From Phytophthora hibernalis (taxonomy: Eukaryota; Oomycota; Peronosporomycetes; Peronosporales; Peronosporaceae): a DNA stretch of 64,000 nt. Location: the NCBI GenBank assembly GCA_012656075.1, contig JAAKBF010000323.1, positions 85,915-149,914 on the forward strand, written 5' to 3'. The notes under the pieces are model-generated. The model did not search any database. It saw nothing but the letters and a program-made list of their open reading frames with translations, and was not told the origin of the DNA. The translations under genes and the position numbers were made by a program. Positions 43,384 to 54,729 of this stretch are shown one piece after another; the stretch's first letter is position 1, and each line of letters begins with the position of its first letter.

Positions 43384-45627
43384 TTAGCTTTCTTCTTGTC
43401 GCGGTGAGCTTGTCTCTTTGGTGTGTCCTCCATACCACCAGTCCGTAATGGAAGTCGTTAGGTCCCGGAACTGAGCGCTTCCACGAATGTAGCGCACGCC
43501 ATCAATGATCAGACTTCAAACAGCAAGCAGAAGCGTTTGTTATATCGCAAGCCCATGATCTTTGATTGAATAAATGCACAAACCTAGAGTCTTTGCTGAC
43601 GAGAAACGCATTTGCGATATGATCCGGGATATCATGAGCATTAGCAAAAACACCCTCTTTCTTCACACGGGAAGCAAATACCGCCAGTTGACTTAACAAA
43701 CACAAACCACAATTAGCGTCACAGATACAAACGCAAATCGTGCATTATCCAGCAATGCGTACCTGATCCGCGCAGCAGCCGAAATAATGTGCGTTCCAGT
43801 AGCGACAGCCTTTGAAAACGTGACACTTCCCTCCAAACAGTAAATACACCCCTTCACATTTTTCCAGACGCGGAAGAGTGGCGAACCCAGCAACACGAGC
43901 TCCAAGCCGTCCATTTCGTGCAGTTTCCCGCCGTGATAACGATTATACAAGTGTATCGCTTCATGGAACTCGGAAGCAACGAATGGCAACAGCGGCAGCG
44001 ATATGACTCCATTGAAAACGACCAAAAAGCCGAAAACCATGAACGATGGGCATCGCTTCGCAAATAATGCTGCCATGCCGAATGACTTTGGAGGTGGGAC
44101 AGCCTCGAGGCTTGTCTTCAAATAAGCGACCAGCAGTTGCAACTCATCGGTGATTTCCATATTAATTAATTGCTCTCGCAAATGACGCAACTCGGGACTG
44201 AACGTCCGCACTGCAGCTTTCTCCATGGAATCGATACACTCAGACAGCATTTTTGACAGCATCTCCAGAGAAAAGTCGGTAGGTTGTTGCCAGTAATCCA
44301 CGATCCAATTTCCCAGACCCAAGAAGAACCACGCATCTAGGTCCACATCGACCTGGATATCGTTCGCAACTTCGTTATAAAGCCTCTTGAATGCGCGTCT
44401 GCAGACTTCTTGTAGCTCAGTCGATGAAACAGAACCTAGTACAATTCCGGCCGCATCGATACACGCCGGCCCGAGCAGCCGTATTGTGTCACTTAGTTGA
44501 CCACGCCATCCGACCCAGTAGATGATACTAGAAATATAGGCAGCAAACTTCAATCGCCTCCCTTCGCCCCACAACTTAGCCTGCGGCCCAACATCAGCTC
44601 GCAGAGAGTTCGCAACAAGGGCTCCAGTCACTACAACCACAATCCCGGTCAAACGCGCATCTTGCTGCAAGAACAGCATAAACTTCAGTTGGCCAAATAC
44701 TTTCATAAACACTGGAATGACGAAAATAATCCGTGGGGCCCACGTAAAAGCTCCCAACTTGTCGGTGGAAATCTGCACCCAATCTTGTGCGTAACGCAGC
44801 GCACGTTCCTTCAGCTGTGAACGATAAAAGCATATCACCAGCATAGATATCACCATGATCTTTTGCCGATGCATAATTGCTTGAGCTAGCAGACCGAAAA
44901 AGAAGAGTCCAATCCCAAAAGTTACACGTCGCAGGTTCAACAGCTCATTGAAAATGTACAAAGCTGAAAGCCTCGCGAGCTTCAGTACGTCCAGGTGCTC
45001 CAGTACGCGTTCCATTTTTGTTTGGAAAACGGTGGTTTGTATCTCCCTTCCGCCTTGTACCGTCATTTTTTTGCTTTCATTCGTCGGTACTTCGTTGAGA
45101 CAAGAAGTAGCATACGTTTGCGCGCACTGAACGATCTGCGTCGAACGAAGCGAGACGTCTTCCACTGCAGGCTGTGTCTCACGTAATCTGTCAACATAGT
45201 CTTCTCCTCTAGCACCCTCACTCAAGCGTCCTTCAGCCTCTGACACTGCTTCTTCTTCTTCACTTTCTTCAAGTAAATCATTCAAAACTGCCACTCGAGC
45301 TTCTTTCAACCCCTTCTGGAGCTCCTCGTTGTCTGGGTGCAGTTCCAGTCCTGTAGGCAACAGAACGAGCGTAAATCAAATGCACAACGCCTGATAAATA
45401 TTCCGCAAATAGCGCTGCAAACCTTTCTTGTACCAAGTCACGGCGTCTTCATGTCTGCGCAGCCGAGAAAGCGCCTCAGTCAGCAGCAGGTACCCCCGAG
45501 CCTGCGAGTTGTCGAGCTCTAAATACGCGTGGGCTGCATCTATAGCTTGTTCTAGACCAAACGCTGTGCCTCCATGCAGCAAATACTGGCAACGGCGCTC
45601 ATGCTTCGCCAACGCGTTCTCGCCCAT
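43384..45627 (-). CDS. TPR-containing multi-span membrane protein, uncharacterised
   Basis: Four exons on the minus strand: 45423-45627, 43763-45350, 43584-43691 and 43384-43513. GT-AG introns are 70-72 nt; the total is 2031 nt, 676 aa. The N-terminus has tetratricopeptide-like helices (AIDAAHAYLELDNSQARGYL, then AVTWYKKGLELHPDN), followed by a Glu-rich linker. The middle and C-terminal parts contain several hydrophobic spans (FGIGLFFFGLLAQAIM; IMVISMLVICFYR; GIVVVVTGALVANS; FMVFGFLVVFNGVISLPLL). The TPR could bind a partner while the rest anchors in a membrane. I do not recognise a named family. An acceptor-like CTCTACAG just before the ATG leaves open an upstream exon. Confidence 0.75.
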
Positions 45628-45729
45628 CTGTAGAGCTTGCGTATCGTTTGAGGATTTAATTAAAAAATAGAGAAAATATTGTAAATTCCTCTCTTATTTT
45701 TTTAAAACAATTTTAAAAGGCACTCGTTT

Positions 45730-45983
45730 CGTAGACCAACTATTTGGACATAAAACCAACTATCCTGCAACTTAGGCACCTCTTACAGCAACTGTACCCC
45801 TGACCCTAAACCTCCGGGGAGTGGCGTGGCAAATGTCGATGCTAAACCTCTCTGGCCAAGCCCGTTCATTTGACCCTAGTCTTGCAGCGCTGCGCTTGAT
45901 CTCGCCGGCCGAAGCCGGCGACTTTGGTTGCTTTTCAGGTACTAGGGTTATTCGCCTGGCTTTAACGAGATAGTTGGTCTACG
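45730..45983. repeat. Foldback MITE with 14-bp terminal inverted repeats
   Basis: CGTAGACCAACTAT at 45730-45743 is inverted exactly at 45970-45983. The 254-bp interior has no gene and includes a strong hairpin (CCGGCCGAAGCCGG near 45908). Target duplication not clear. Confidence 0.6.
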
Positions 45984-46096
45984 TAAGCACTTTGTATGAA
46001 AATGGAGATATTTTTTCCAGAGCGTGCCACTTCACCAATTCTTAACATTTTCAAGTGGACAAGGGCTCAATAATAATATTAAGAAAAATTTAAAAA

Positions 46097-46213
46097 GGCG
46101 ATTATAACTTAAAGGTAGAGTGTTAGATTGTGGGTCTAAGTGTTATGTAGTGGGACTCGAACCCACAATATTTACTTGGAAGATAAAGGATTTACCAATT
46201 AATCTATAATCAC
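46097..46213. pseudogene. Mitochondrial-like tRNA remnants (possible NUMT)
   Basis: An AT-rich island. On the plus strand from 46097 a tRNA 5' half carries a TTAGA-TTGTGGG-TCTAA anticodon arm (GTG, His), then breaks off near 46145. On the minus strand 46213-46142 folds into a tRNA-like D-arm, a TCTTCCAAG anticodon region (TCC, Gly) and a GTGGG-TTCGAGT-CCCAC T-arm. Another T-arm-like GGGACTCGAACC lies near 46321. The low GC and the gene pairing suggest a nuclear insertion of mitochondrial DNA. Confidence 0.5.
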
Positions 46214-46404
46214 TGCAGATAAATGTCAATTCTAATATTATCCCCTATTTATGTACTAAATGGAAATACCAAATACTGCCTTTGGGTCCATTTATCAAAA
46301 AAATAATTAAAGCAAAAAAGGGACTCGAACCAATGAGCGCAAGACGCCCCTTGTGGGAGTGGTGTGCCTAAATCGCGATTCATATTTTTTACATTTGGTT
46401 TGGG

Positions 46405-46680
46405 TCAACATCCACGTGTCGTTCGTGTGAGGTGGCTTGACTGTCGCTTGAGGTCGACTGGGTCAACATCCACGTGTTCAGATACTATATGGCAGTTTAT
46501 TAAATTATACGACGTTTAATGTTGATAACTGAAAAAGTATAGGTTGTCGTAATTACATATATATCCGTTTATGTGATTTTACAGGATCTTGGACGGTTCT
46601 GGATTCGCTGTCGACCTCAAGCGACAGTCAAGCCACCTCACACGAATGTTAACCCAGCCGACTTACCGGTAGAACAACAT
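46405..46680 (+). repeat. MITE-like foldback repeat, copy B
   Basis: A perfect 33-bp inverted repeat: 46425-46457 (GTGTGAGGTGGCTTGACTG...) pairs with 46611-46643. Outer GGGTCAACAT motifs flank it. The AT-rich core matches 22175-22440 in reverse. The pogo element at 46688 begins just inside its right flank. Confidence 0.75.
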
Positions 46681-46687
46681 TCAAGTA

Positions 46688-48412
46688 CAGACAACAACGG
46701 TGAAACTCGACCCCCGTCAACATCCATTTTCAATACAGTTATAGAAAGGTCAGAAGACAAAAAACTCGACCCCCAACTGCGGTCTTAGCTGCAATTGGTC
46801 AAAATAAAATTGGCTCACACTACAGGAAAAATACGAAACTGAGACAAAATAACAGCAAAGTGCAAAACGCATTTATTTTTAATGTAGCTACACCATCACT
46901 ACAGGTTCCTTAGGGATCGCTTTTTCAAAGCTTTTAATAACGCACTCAGTGGAGATGTTCTCCCAAGATCGAATAGTGCGCATGACCGCCGCAAGACGCT
47001 TTTCCTTAGCGGTTCGGGTCGTGGATACCTTTTCTCGTAGTCATTCAGCACTGAGCTTCTTCTTCAGCGGTCCCATAACACCCACGTCAAGGGGCGGACT
47101 CACCGAGGTGCTGTTGGCAAGAACGGGGCACACGATTGCTGACGTCTCCTCCGCCACGCTGTTCTTCCCTGCTTCGGAAACGTGGGAGTCGAAATTATTC
47201 AACAAGAGGACGGAGGGGCGTCAATTTCGTACTTAAGCAAGCTCGTGACGTACGTTTGCCACACCGTGGCGTCCATCCAGCCACTTTCTTGGACGGTGTA
47301 GACATGGCCAGAAGGATACGTCGGTAGCTCGTCCGACTCCCGGCATCGCTCGTAGAATGAACAGAATAGGCAGCTTTTTTCCTGTTAAATAAATATAATT
47401 AGTCTTGAAAAACATTGAAACAAAAATAAAAACTTACCATCAGCCCTAATGGTAAGCACTGCAGTGAGTCTACCAGAGTTTTTCTGGATGTGCTTCACTT
47501 TGGCACAGCCACGACGTCCCTTGAGGGCCCAAATCTTGTGAGGAGGCGTGTCAAAATAAATTGCTGTCTCGTCGACGTTGCATATAGCAGATTCAGGGTA
47601 GTGGTCATGCTCTTGCCAAAACTCTATAGCAAATTTGACATGCACTTCTTGTAATGCGTCTTCGTCTTTTCAGTATACTGAGGTTTCTGAACAGAAAACC
47701 CATGGCTGCAGCAATAAATAAAAGGATCTGAACAATTAATTTAATTAAACAGAAATAAAATACATGTAGAGACTTACCGAGCTGCAAAACGCTGACATAA
47801 CCGCATCAGCGCGCTTAATGCATGCTCAGGGGATCGCTTGTCCTCTAAATACATCTCAAGCCAAGCTCCCTGTTCCATTTTCATGTACTCTATCATGCCT
47901 CCAGTGCACAAATACTATAAAATTGTTAGATTATGTTAAAAAGAGCAATAAAACGAATTATATTACCTCTTCCTCTCGTCGAACGTCTTTCATGAAGGTG
48001 ACCATGTCGTGTCCGAATGTGATCTTGCTTTTCGCCCCTGACCCTTTGTAGTTTTACTCGTCTGGGCCCCCTTGAACTCGAACAACTTTCTTGCCTTTTT
48101 CCGCCACCCTTTCAGTGTATCCAACGGAATATTAAGCGCCCGAGCGGTTGGTTTACATCCGTCCACAGCAACCCGTTCGAGCGCTTCCCGCCTCTGCTTA
48201 ACCGTATAGTGGTGCTGCCGACGAGGGGCTTCCATTTGCAAAAGCGACAATGACGGGAAAGTTTCTTTTCGGCGCCAGCATTGCGTGCTGTCCAGCAATA
48301 TTTAAGACGAACCCTTATTGGCTAAAATTATAAAGTATGTCTTTTTCTTTTTAACAATCACTCTACAGGGGGTCGAGTTTTTGTGGGGGTCGAGTTTCAC
48401 CGTCGTTGTCTG
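46688..48412 (-). mobile_element. pogo-like DNA transposon with TA target duplication
   Basis: A 1725-bp element bounded by CAGACAACAACGGTGAAACT at the left and its inverted partner (one mismatch) at the right, with TA immediately outside both ends (46686-46687 and 48413-48414). This is the expected pogo/Tc1 structure. A second copy of the GGGGGTCGAGTTT motif lies subterminally at each end (about 46764-46775 and 48367-48380). Inside is a spliced transposase gene on the minus strand. Confidence 0.88.
46888..48235 (-). pseudogene. pogo-type transposase, intron-containing, catalytic residue lost
   Basis: The ATG at 48235 opens a helix-turn-helix region (HYTVKQRREALERVAVDG, then IPLDTLKGWRKKARK). 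Exons appear to be separated by short GT-AG introns near 47915-47968, 47700-47778 and 47395-47451. The DDE core has NVDETAIYFDTPP, then ADG/KLPILF, TYPSGHVYTVQESGW, and LLLNNFDSHVSEAG. It ends with PPLDVGVMGPLKKKL and AIPKEPVV at the stop near 46888. In pogo/Tigger enzymes the second catalytic Asp starts the DN of LLLDN; here it is Asn. Two or more one-base lesions (near 47640 and 47330) also break the frame. Confidence 0.75.
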
Positions 48413-49146
48413 TAACCCAAGCTAATTAGATATTGAGCCAATGAAAAGCCGGTACTGAAATAATGCTCAGCTTTCAATCGCACCCAAAATTAGAAGTACC
48501 CCATAAAGCCGTGATCAAACCTTTATCACTCCATGCCGAAACGATTTCAACAGGTTAAGGACAATCTTGGCGGCGACACAAAGTAGATCTGGTTTAGGTT
48601 ATTAAACATGGGTACATTTTTAAATGGCCATTACTATTCAACCACGAACGCGATCGTAGCAAGTCATACTGCTATTGAAATACCTTTCACCAAGCATTGT
48701 ACTTTCATAGATACTAGCAGCAGACTAGTAACGAAAGTTGATCTATTTCTAACACATCTCGACGGTATTAATAGTCTTGGTTGTAGACTGTCAGTGCCCA
48801 GTGGGGGCCTTCAGAAAATGACGCAAATCAAACAGGGCACGACACAAATCCTGTAGCAAACTGAAGGGATAAGAATGAATATACACGTCTTTCCGTCAGA
48901 TAGACGTGTGAGATGGTGGTCTGGTCACTGAATTAAGAGTATTATCCAATAGGAGTGCCTCATTTCGCTAAATTTAGCCAATAGGGTGCATTAGGTGTAG
49001 GTTTTCCGTTCCGACACATCCTGACAAAGGAATGCGAGCAAAATATATATATCCCTAACAAAAACAAGACAAAAACAATTATTTCAAATATTATCGCGGT
49101 TCCAATAGCTAGGTGTAATCCTAGTCTAGGCTGAGGACGGTTTGCG
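48413..49146. other. Spacer between pogo and Crypton elements
   Basis: No gene is supported. CCAATAG motifs occur near 48948 and 48979, and an AT-rich run near 49045. A 5' end of the Crypton may lie here but shows no inverted repeat, as is normal for Cryptons. Confidence 0.4.
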
Positions 49147-51250
49147 GTGGTGGACACTGTAGCTGTCAGCCATTCACCATTACCCGACAAAAACCAGAAG
49201 AGACACTCAACCAGCATGAGCCTCGCCTCTTTTGTCCCGGCCAACACGCAGAGAGCTCGCACCACCGCAATCTGTGCGTTTAACCGGATGTTGCAAGCTG
49301 AAAATGTGAGCATGGACATTGTCCAAGCGTGCATTCTCAGTGAAAATGCAGGCAAAAGCGTCGCGGCACTTATGGACCGGTTTGGCTACTATCTAGCTAC
49401 GAACGAAGGTAAGAAAGGTAAGCTCTCTCGAAACTCTGCTATCTCTTACTTTAGAAATGTGAAGCTGTGGCTATTTGAGGAATACCCTCATCTTAGACAG
49501 CCTACCTCTTAAAAAGGATAAAACGTTAGAAAAGCACTGCATGAAACGTGAAAAGGGAGGTTTTATTAACAAGGCTCCACCCTGCACGAAGTCCGACCTA
49601 CGGTCGTTCACGCGCCATCTCTACTCAGCAGCGACAGTCGTGACGGACTACGAGGATGTAGCGCTCGCATGCCTTATGTGGCACTGCTTCGGACGCTCCT
49701 CGGACCTCGCCTACATGAGCAAGCAGCACGTGACCATGTCAGCGGACGACATCTTCTACATCCGCATGCTCCGAGTGGAAACATCTTAAGAGCAAGGCCT
49801 GACGCTCGTACCTGATCGCGACGACTTCCTGACCTGCCCCATCTTCACCCTAGCCGTGGCCCTGATGATGCAGGAGGCACCATGCGCCTCCTTGCTAAGC
49901 CAGCTCCCTGCGCTGTCCTCGCCCGCTGCAGTGAAGCTGGACGCTGGGGTACCGCTGCTCGATTTTCTGCAATCCATTGCTTCGCCGGCAGTAGCTCCTG
50001 TGCGGCAGGCTACCCCTCGCCTGGGACGCCATCCTCACTTGCGCCGCTAAGACAGTCCCGTGGTGAAGGCGAAGTACAAGCGTATGTGAACCGGTTGCTC
50101 AAGCGCGTGGCTGACGCGGCAGGTGCGACGAGCAACCTGACGTATCACTTGTTTCGCAGAGGCGGCGCCCAGCATGCGAACAGAGACGAGCGCCTGGCTG
50201 CGCAGTGGAACTTCGATCGGGGCTCGTGGGATATGTCGAAGACGAACAAAGGGTTCGCCCACGTCTTCAACACTCCTCGCGAGGACAGGAGGGTAGCCCG
50301 CGTCCTGAGTGGCTGGAAGCCAGACGAAGTCCCCAAGCTCGCAGATGTTGCCGTACTTGACCACGGCTCCCAGGAACGTCTAGCGCGCTTGCAGCCCTTG
50401 CTGTTCTCTTCCTGCTCAGGCCTTAGGGACGAAGCGCTAACCGTGAGTCGCAAGGTTATCGGGGTTCTGACGGCTTATCTGATCAAGTACCTCCCCCTCA
50501 TGAAGGGTTTGGCGCCAAAGAGCTTGTTCGTAGCTCGGATGGAGGAGTGCTTGAGTGCTGCGAGAATCCCGATCGCGGACGTGCTTGCGTGGTCCGTTGC
50601 GTTGAACACCATCTCGACCAATTCTGCTGAAAAGGGGAACAAGATAATAAGACCCAATGCTGTGGCGCTGGCTGTCATCATGCGTCTGTCATTAAAGAGC
50701 TTATTGACATTAACAGGCAGATGGCTGCACGGCTGCTCCTCGTTGAGAATGTCCTACTTAAGCGGCGCATGAGTGCTACACCAGATGAAGAAAAAAAGAC
50801 CAAGAAGCATCAGTTCAAGCACCGAATCCCAAGCGCAGAAAGAAGACTGCTACGAACCTGTCGAACGCGTGGTTCGAATGGTACACACGGGTGTCTCGCG
50901 TCTGAGACTCCGCGGACAGACAGAAGAAGTCCGAGTCCCGGCACGTTGTTGCATTCATGAAGCTCTTCATCGAAGGAGGCTTCACGCTTGACGAGCAGGC
51001 ACCGGGATACAAAGATCACGTCCTCGACCTCGGTATCCGCGCTGAATCTTCCATGCTGGCGTTTTTGAAGGAGAAGGGAATCAAGGCAAGAGGCGCTGGT
51101 AGCGTTTTGCGTGCGCTGCGCCCACTCCACAAGGTTGGTGTCTTGGACGAGCGCATTGTTAACCACAAGCGGCTCCTTGGGATCGGTAGAATTGTCGACC
51201 AAGCTCCAGTCCAGACGCAAGACATCTTCACTGTTTCAGGCCACGTGTAA
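49147..51250 (+). pseudogene. Crypton-like tyrosine-recombinase transposon, decayed
   Basis: Plus-strand pieces form one protein. An N-terminal SAM-like core-binding region (VPANTQRARTTAICAFNRML; SRNSAISYFRNVKLWLFEEY) is followed by a catalytic region with the first Arg in LMWHCFGRSSDLAYMSKQHV. The HxxR box NLTYHLFRRGGAQHAN comes next, then an FNTPREDRRVARVLSGWKPDE stretch where the Tyr-bearing helix is expected. A C-terminal helical part reaches 51250 (GAGSVLRALRPLHKVGVLDE). Cryptons are single-gene DNA transposons that use a tyrosine recombinase and lack RT and terminal repeats. Frameshifts near 49497 and 50010-50050, a stop at 49787, and a break near 50770 inactivate it. Confidence 0.75.
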
Positions 51251-51363
51251 GGGAGTTAGATAATACACATACAGTTTCACGTGCTCTTCGCATTCAGCAC
51301 AGCCACAGCAGCAACTTTCACGCGCACGTCGTGCCAGGGGCCAACACGCACACTTCCGCTGTC

Positions 51364-51525
51364 CACACGCGCAGCAGCAGCCGTCCACACACGCTTGCAG
51401 CAGCCGTCCACACGTTCACACGCTCGCTGCAGCCGTCTACACCCCATTCGCAGCAGCCGTCCACGCGCTCACACACTCGCAGCAACCGTCCACACACACT
51501 CGCAGCAGCCGTCCACCGCAGGTCC
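51364..51525. repeat. GC-rich minisatellite
   Basis: Irregular tandem units built on GCAGCAGCCGTCCACAC, about 17-38 bp apart, roughly eight copies. It lies just downstream of the Crypton remnant. Confidence 0.7.
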
Positions 51526-51545
51526 AACCACCAAGTGTTGAAAAT

Positions 51546-51617
51546 TAACACCGGTCCGTTTCGAACAGACTTCTCAGGGCCGAAGCCCTGCGCTCTAACC
51601 GATTGAGCTACGGTGTT
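51546..51617 (-). tRNA. tRNA-like gene, possibly tRNA-Arg(UCG), unusual anticodon loop
   Basis: The minus strand folds with a perfect 7-bp acceptor stem (AACACCG / CGGTGTT, discriminator A), a D-arm (GCTC...GAGC) and a T-arm (GTCTG-TTCGAAA-CGGAC). A TTTT terminator follows. The anticodon stem CAGGG/CCCTG closes only a 6-base loop (CTTCGG), so the anticodon UCG is tentative and this may be a pseudogene. Confidence 0.5.
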
Positions 51618-52854
51618 GAATAGGGGTGGAGATGCCTGTCCCCGTACAGGCTGTACGGACTTGTAGGGGATCATGGCGGAGACTTGCGCAGTTGGCACGA
51701 TAAAATTAAGACTGAAATCATAGAAGTTTTGTCGGCGACGACAGAGTCTGTGGAGTGCGTAGCAGCTACTAATTCCTTTGCGTGTCTCTGTCAGACCAGG
51801 TGGCAATTGCCTATTGGTTGTTATAACAGACAAGGGGACGTTTGTATCTCTCCCTTATTGGCCAATAAATGATCCAATGATGGGCTTCATTAAGACTTCG
51901 CTGTCTCTATACTGCTCCAAATTGTGGCCCCCTTCCAGGATTCAGCCCTCACTAATGAATTTGCCGGCCCCAGAGCACATTGCTCTGAAGCCGCATAAAT
52001 GAAAAGTCGGCTTTCTCGGCCCAGAGGCCTCTATAGGCCATTTCCTTGCGGCTGTGAGCTCTCTTTCGAAAGCTGACAGAAAGTCTTTGCGATACTTACA
52101 CTAGCTTCTCTTTTATTTCCGATCCCACTTATTTCCGATTACAGCACCATCTTTACCTGGAGTTTCCTGAGTGTCGGAAAGTGTAGGGAAGTCGGAACGG
52201 TTGCGATATGGTGTCGCAAAATCGCACGTATTTTGCAGATACGATTTTGCAGTCAGCCCAGTCGCTATTTGCGGATGGGCTCGCAAAAACTATTCCGATA
52301 GTGTCAGCTTAGATTAGAACTCAACCTAATACTACATGCAACAAGCGTAGTTTTGGATGGTGGCACGCTGACCGAGTCGCCACTTGGCCTGGTATACCTT
52401 GGCCTCGAACGAAGCCGGGCGTAGGGAGACAACGGACACGAAGTTGCCTGGGTATCATCCTTCGTAGAGCCGCTGCCAAACGTCGACTCGGCAGGATCCT
52501 GTAGACTTGATACAATACGGTGACGTTTTTCTTTCCATGATGTTGCTTCTGAAGCAGAACGAGCTTCCTGCGGCGATGCCTCCGCGCTGCCGCTTTTGCC
52601 GCGACCACCGCCTGCACATCGATCCGCTCAACAAGAATCGTCAGAGCCAACACTTTGCTCAAGCTACCGGTATTTTTGTGTGATATACGCGTAGCTTTCA
52701 TCTCGGCCCACTCGCACAATTCAGACACAACCGGAGGTCTAGTGTCGCGAGCTGCCTTAGATAGGACGGTCTTCGAGACGTATGGCAGGTAGTGCAGCGC
52801 GGCTGAGAGTAGGTTCAGACGCTAACCAAATCAAATATAAAGGATATTGACTTG
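51618..52854. other. Mostly unassigned region
   Basis: Contains the hypothetical frame at 52321-52728 and otherwise no recognisable gene. Short inverted motifs (AGAGGCCTCT near 52024, CGATTTTGCAG/CTGCAAAATCG-like near 52214-52250) may be transposon ends. Confidence 0.4.
52321..52728 (-). CDS. Hypothetical basic protein
   Basis: An open minus-strand frame of about 135 codons. The centre (SKVLALTILVERIDVQAVVAAKAAARRHRRRK) is helical and Arg/Lys-rich, followed by RLAAALRRMIPRQL. It could be a nucleic-acid-binding or transposon-derived protein. No family recognised; the start is uncertain. Confidence 0.3.
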   Translation of the reverse strand: MSELCEWAEMKATRISHKNTGSLSKVLALTILVERIDVQAVVAAKAAARRHRRRKLVLLQKQHHGKKNVTVLYQVYRILPSRRLAAALRRMIPRQLRVRCLPTPGFVRGQGIPGQVATRSACHHPKLRLLHVVLG

Positions 52855-53149
52855 TTAGTGCCAAGGCTTTTTCACGACTGAGCTCCTACTCGAGCTCGGG
52901 GCGTGTCGTGCGGCCGCCCCTCCTACTTCCTGACTTACCGATCCGTTGCCATCCTGCCGTGCCGCCGCGACACCCCTCCGGCGCCGTCCTTGTCCTTGTC
53001 CTTGTCCTCGCCGTCCTCCACGACCATTCCTTCCGTCCTTGCAGCGCCACAACGCCGTCGTTCCTCGCTCTTCCGCGCCGTCTGCCGCCATTCGAAATAT
53101 GGCGTGACGATTCCGCCAATGGGCGCGCAGCACCGACTCAAGCCAAAAG

Positions 53150-54351
53150 TTAAAGGTGCGTTCGCGTCTGACCGTCGTCTCTCACCTGCGACAGGGCCTC
53201 CAGCTCATCTTCTTCAAGCTGCTCGGACAGCAATTGATCAGCAACGGCAGCTCCACCAGCCGTACGGACTGCTTCGCGGCCCAGACGGTTGCCAGCGTTC
53301 CCACTCGGGACATCCTCCCCGACCGAATCGAGACGTCCTCGTCGAGCCGCTTCTTGTCGCTCCTGATGGAGCTGGGCCCGAAGCACTCGACGGCTTTCGC
53401 GCGTCCCCGCCAACGTGACGCGAGGGCGCGGTTGGTTACCCCCACCGTTCTGCTCCCAGTAGCGCGTACTCAACCGTTCCGTCTGCTCCATTTCCTCCAT
53501 GTCCTGGCGCCAATCCTCGTAGCGAGCACCAGCAAGTTGCCACGGCGTCTTAGCGAGCGAGGCGTCTTCGAACCAATGCCAAAGGTGGCTGCAGAAGCCA
53601 ACGCAGCACACCGCGACCGTCACCCATACCGCTTCCAAATGGACGGTCAGGTCACCGTATACACCAATCTCCCCAGCTCCCGCAAAGCAGTAGTTCGTCA
53701 CCAATATCAGCAGACCAACCCCAAACCATCCCTGTCACAACCACTCCGATCCTTCGTCACGATGTAGAAAAGCGAGTAGAGTAGCAGGTACACTAGAGCC
53801 CACACGACCTTCACGAAACAGGCAGAGCGTCCGAAAGACCGTTGGCCCTCCACTCTCACACACCCCAAGTAAGTCACAGTCGAGCTCCAACTGAACTGTA
53901 CCGATTCAGGTACGAACACACACCAATAGGCGTTGAACGCATCCAGCCACTTGTGCAATAACCGTCCCAGTCCTTCCTCGTGCTCACGACGAGCTCCCAG
54001 AATGATCATAGGCGTCAACCAGACCGCCTCGTACATGGTCCACCACCGATCCGTCCGAGCGCGCCCTTGCACGATTGGTCCTCTCACGTAGCGACGGTAA
54101 CGCCGCATGCTCGCAGTTCCCAGCTTGGTCCACTTGTAAGCGAAGAAGCTGATGGCCAGGAACGGTCGAGTCGACACTTGACGAAGCGGTTGGGTGATAA
54201 TCCACACGAGCACGCCACCCAGAGCCCAAAGCAGTTCGCGCCAGTTCGAACGAGCGAAGTCTGCGCCGACCTCCCAAGCGACCACAACCGTCGAGAGGCA
54301 GCAGAGCACCACGTCCTTGATCCACTCCATCCGGACGAAGCCAAATCCCAA
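53150..54351 (-). pseudogene. Multi-span membrane protein downstream of Gypsy pol
   Basis: Starts at an ATG at 54351. It has several hydrophobic spans: WIKDVVLCCLSTVVVAW, LLWALGGVLVWIITQPL, MIILGA preceded by a Trp-rich stretch, VVWALVYLLLYSLFYIVT, and WVTVAVCCVGFCSHLWHWF. A Glu/Arg-rich cytosolic-like tail ends near 53150. A single frame change near 53715 splits it. It has the same direction as pol and sits where env-like genes lie in some Gypsy elements, but it shows no fusion-peptide or signal features I can name. It may be captured host sequence. Confidence 0.5.
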
Positions 54352-54373
54352 ATGTCTTCGTCAATACGGCATG

Positions 54374-54487
54374 GCGGACCGTGGACGTCGACACCCGTCA
54401 TCTCCGCACGGTATGTCTCGCTATCTTCACCTCGTAGGACGCGGCAGACCGTGGAAGTCGACACCCGTCACCTCCGCACGGTATGTA
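54374..54487. repeat. Partial 70-bp direct duplication
   Basis: ACCGTGGA(C/A)GTCGACACCCGTCA(T/C)CTCCGCACGGTATGT occurs at about 54378-54416 and again 70 bp later. It lies between the membrane ORF start and the antisense gene start, possibly in a shared promoter. Confidence 0.75.
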
Positions 54488-54729
54488 TAGTCCAGGTCAA
54501 TCAGCGAGCCGTGAACACAAACTTCAGTCATCGACGGTTCGGTCTCGAGGTTTCCGTCAGGTCCCTTTCTCAGCTCTGGTCGCCAACTGTCGGAACCGTG
54601 TCACCCAAGGCAACTTCAACCTGAAGGGTCTAAACTCTAGTCTCCACCTGTCAATCACAGAGACGGAGAAGGCTCAGTCGACCATTCTCCAATTCTCCCG
54701 CTGGCTCACATAAGTCCACGCTCCGCGCC

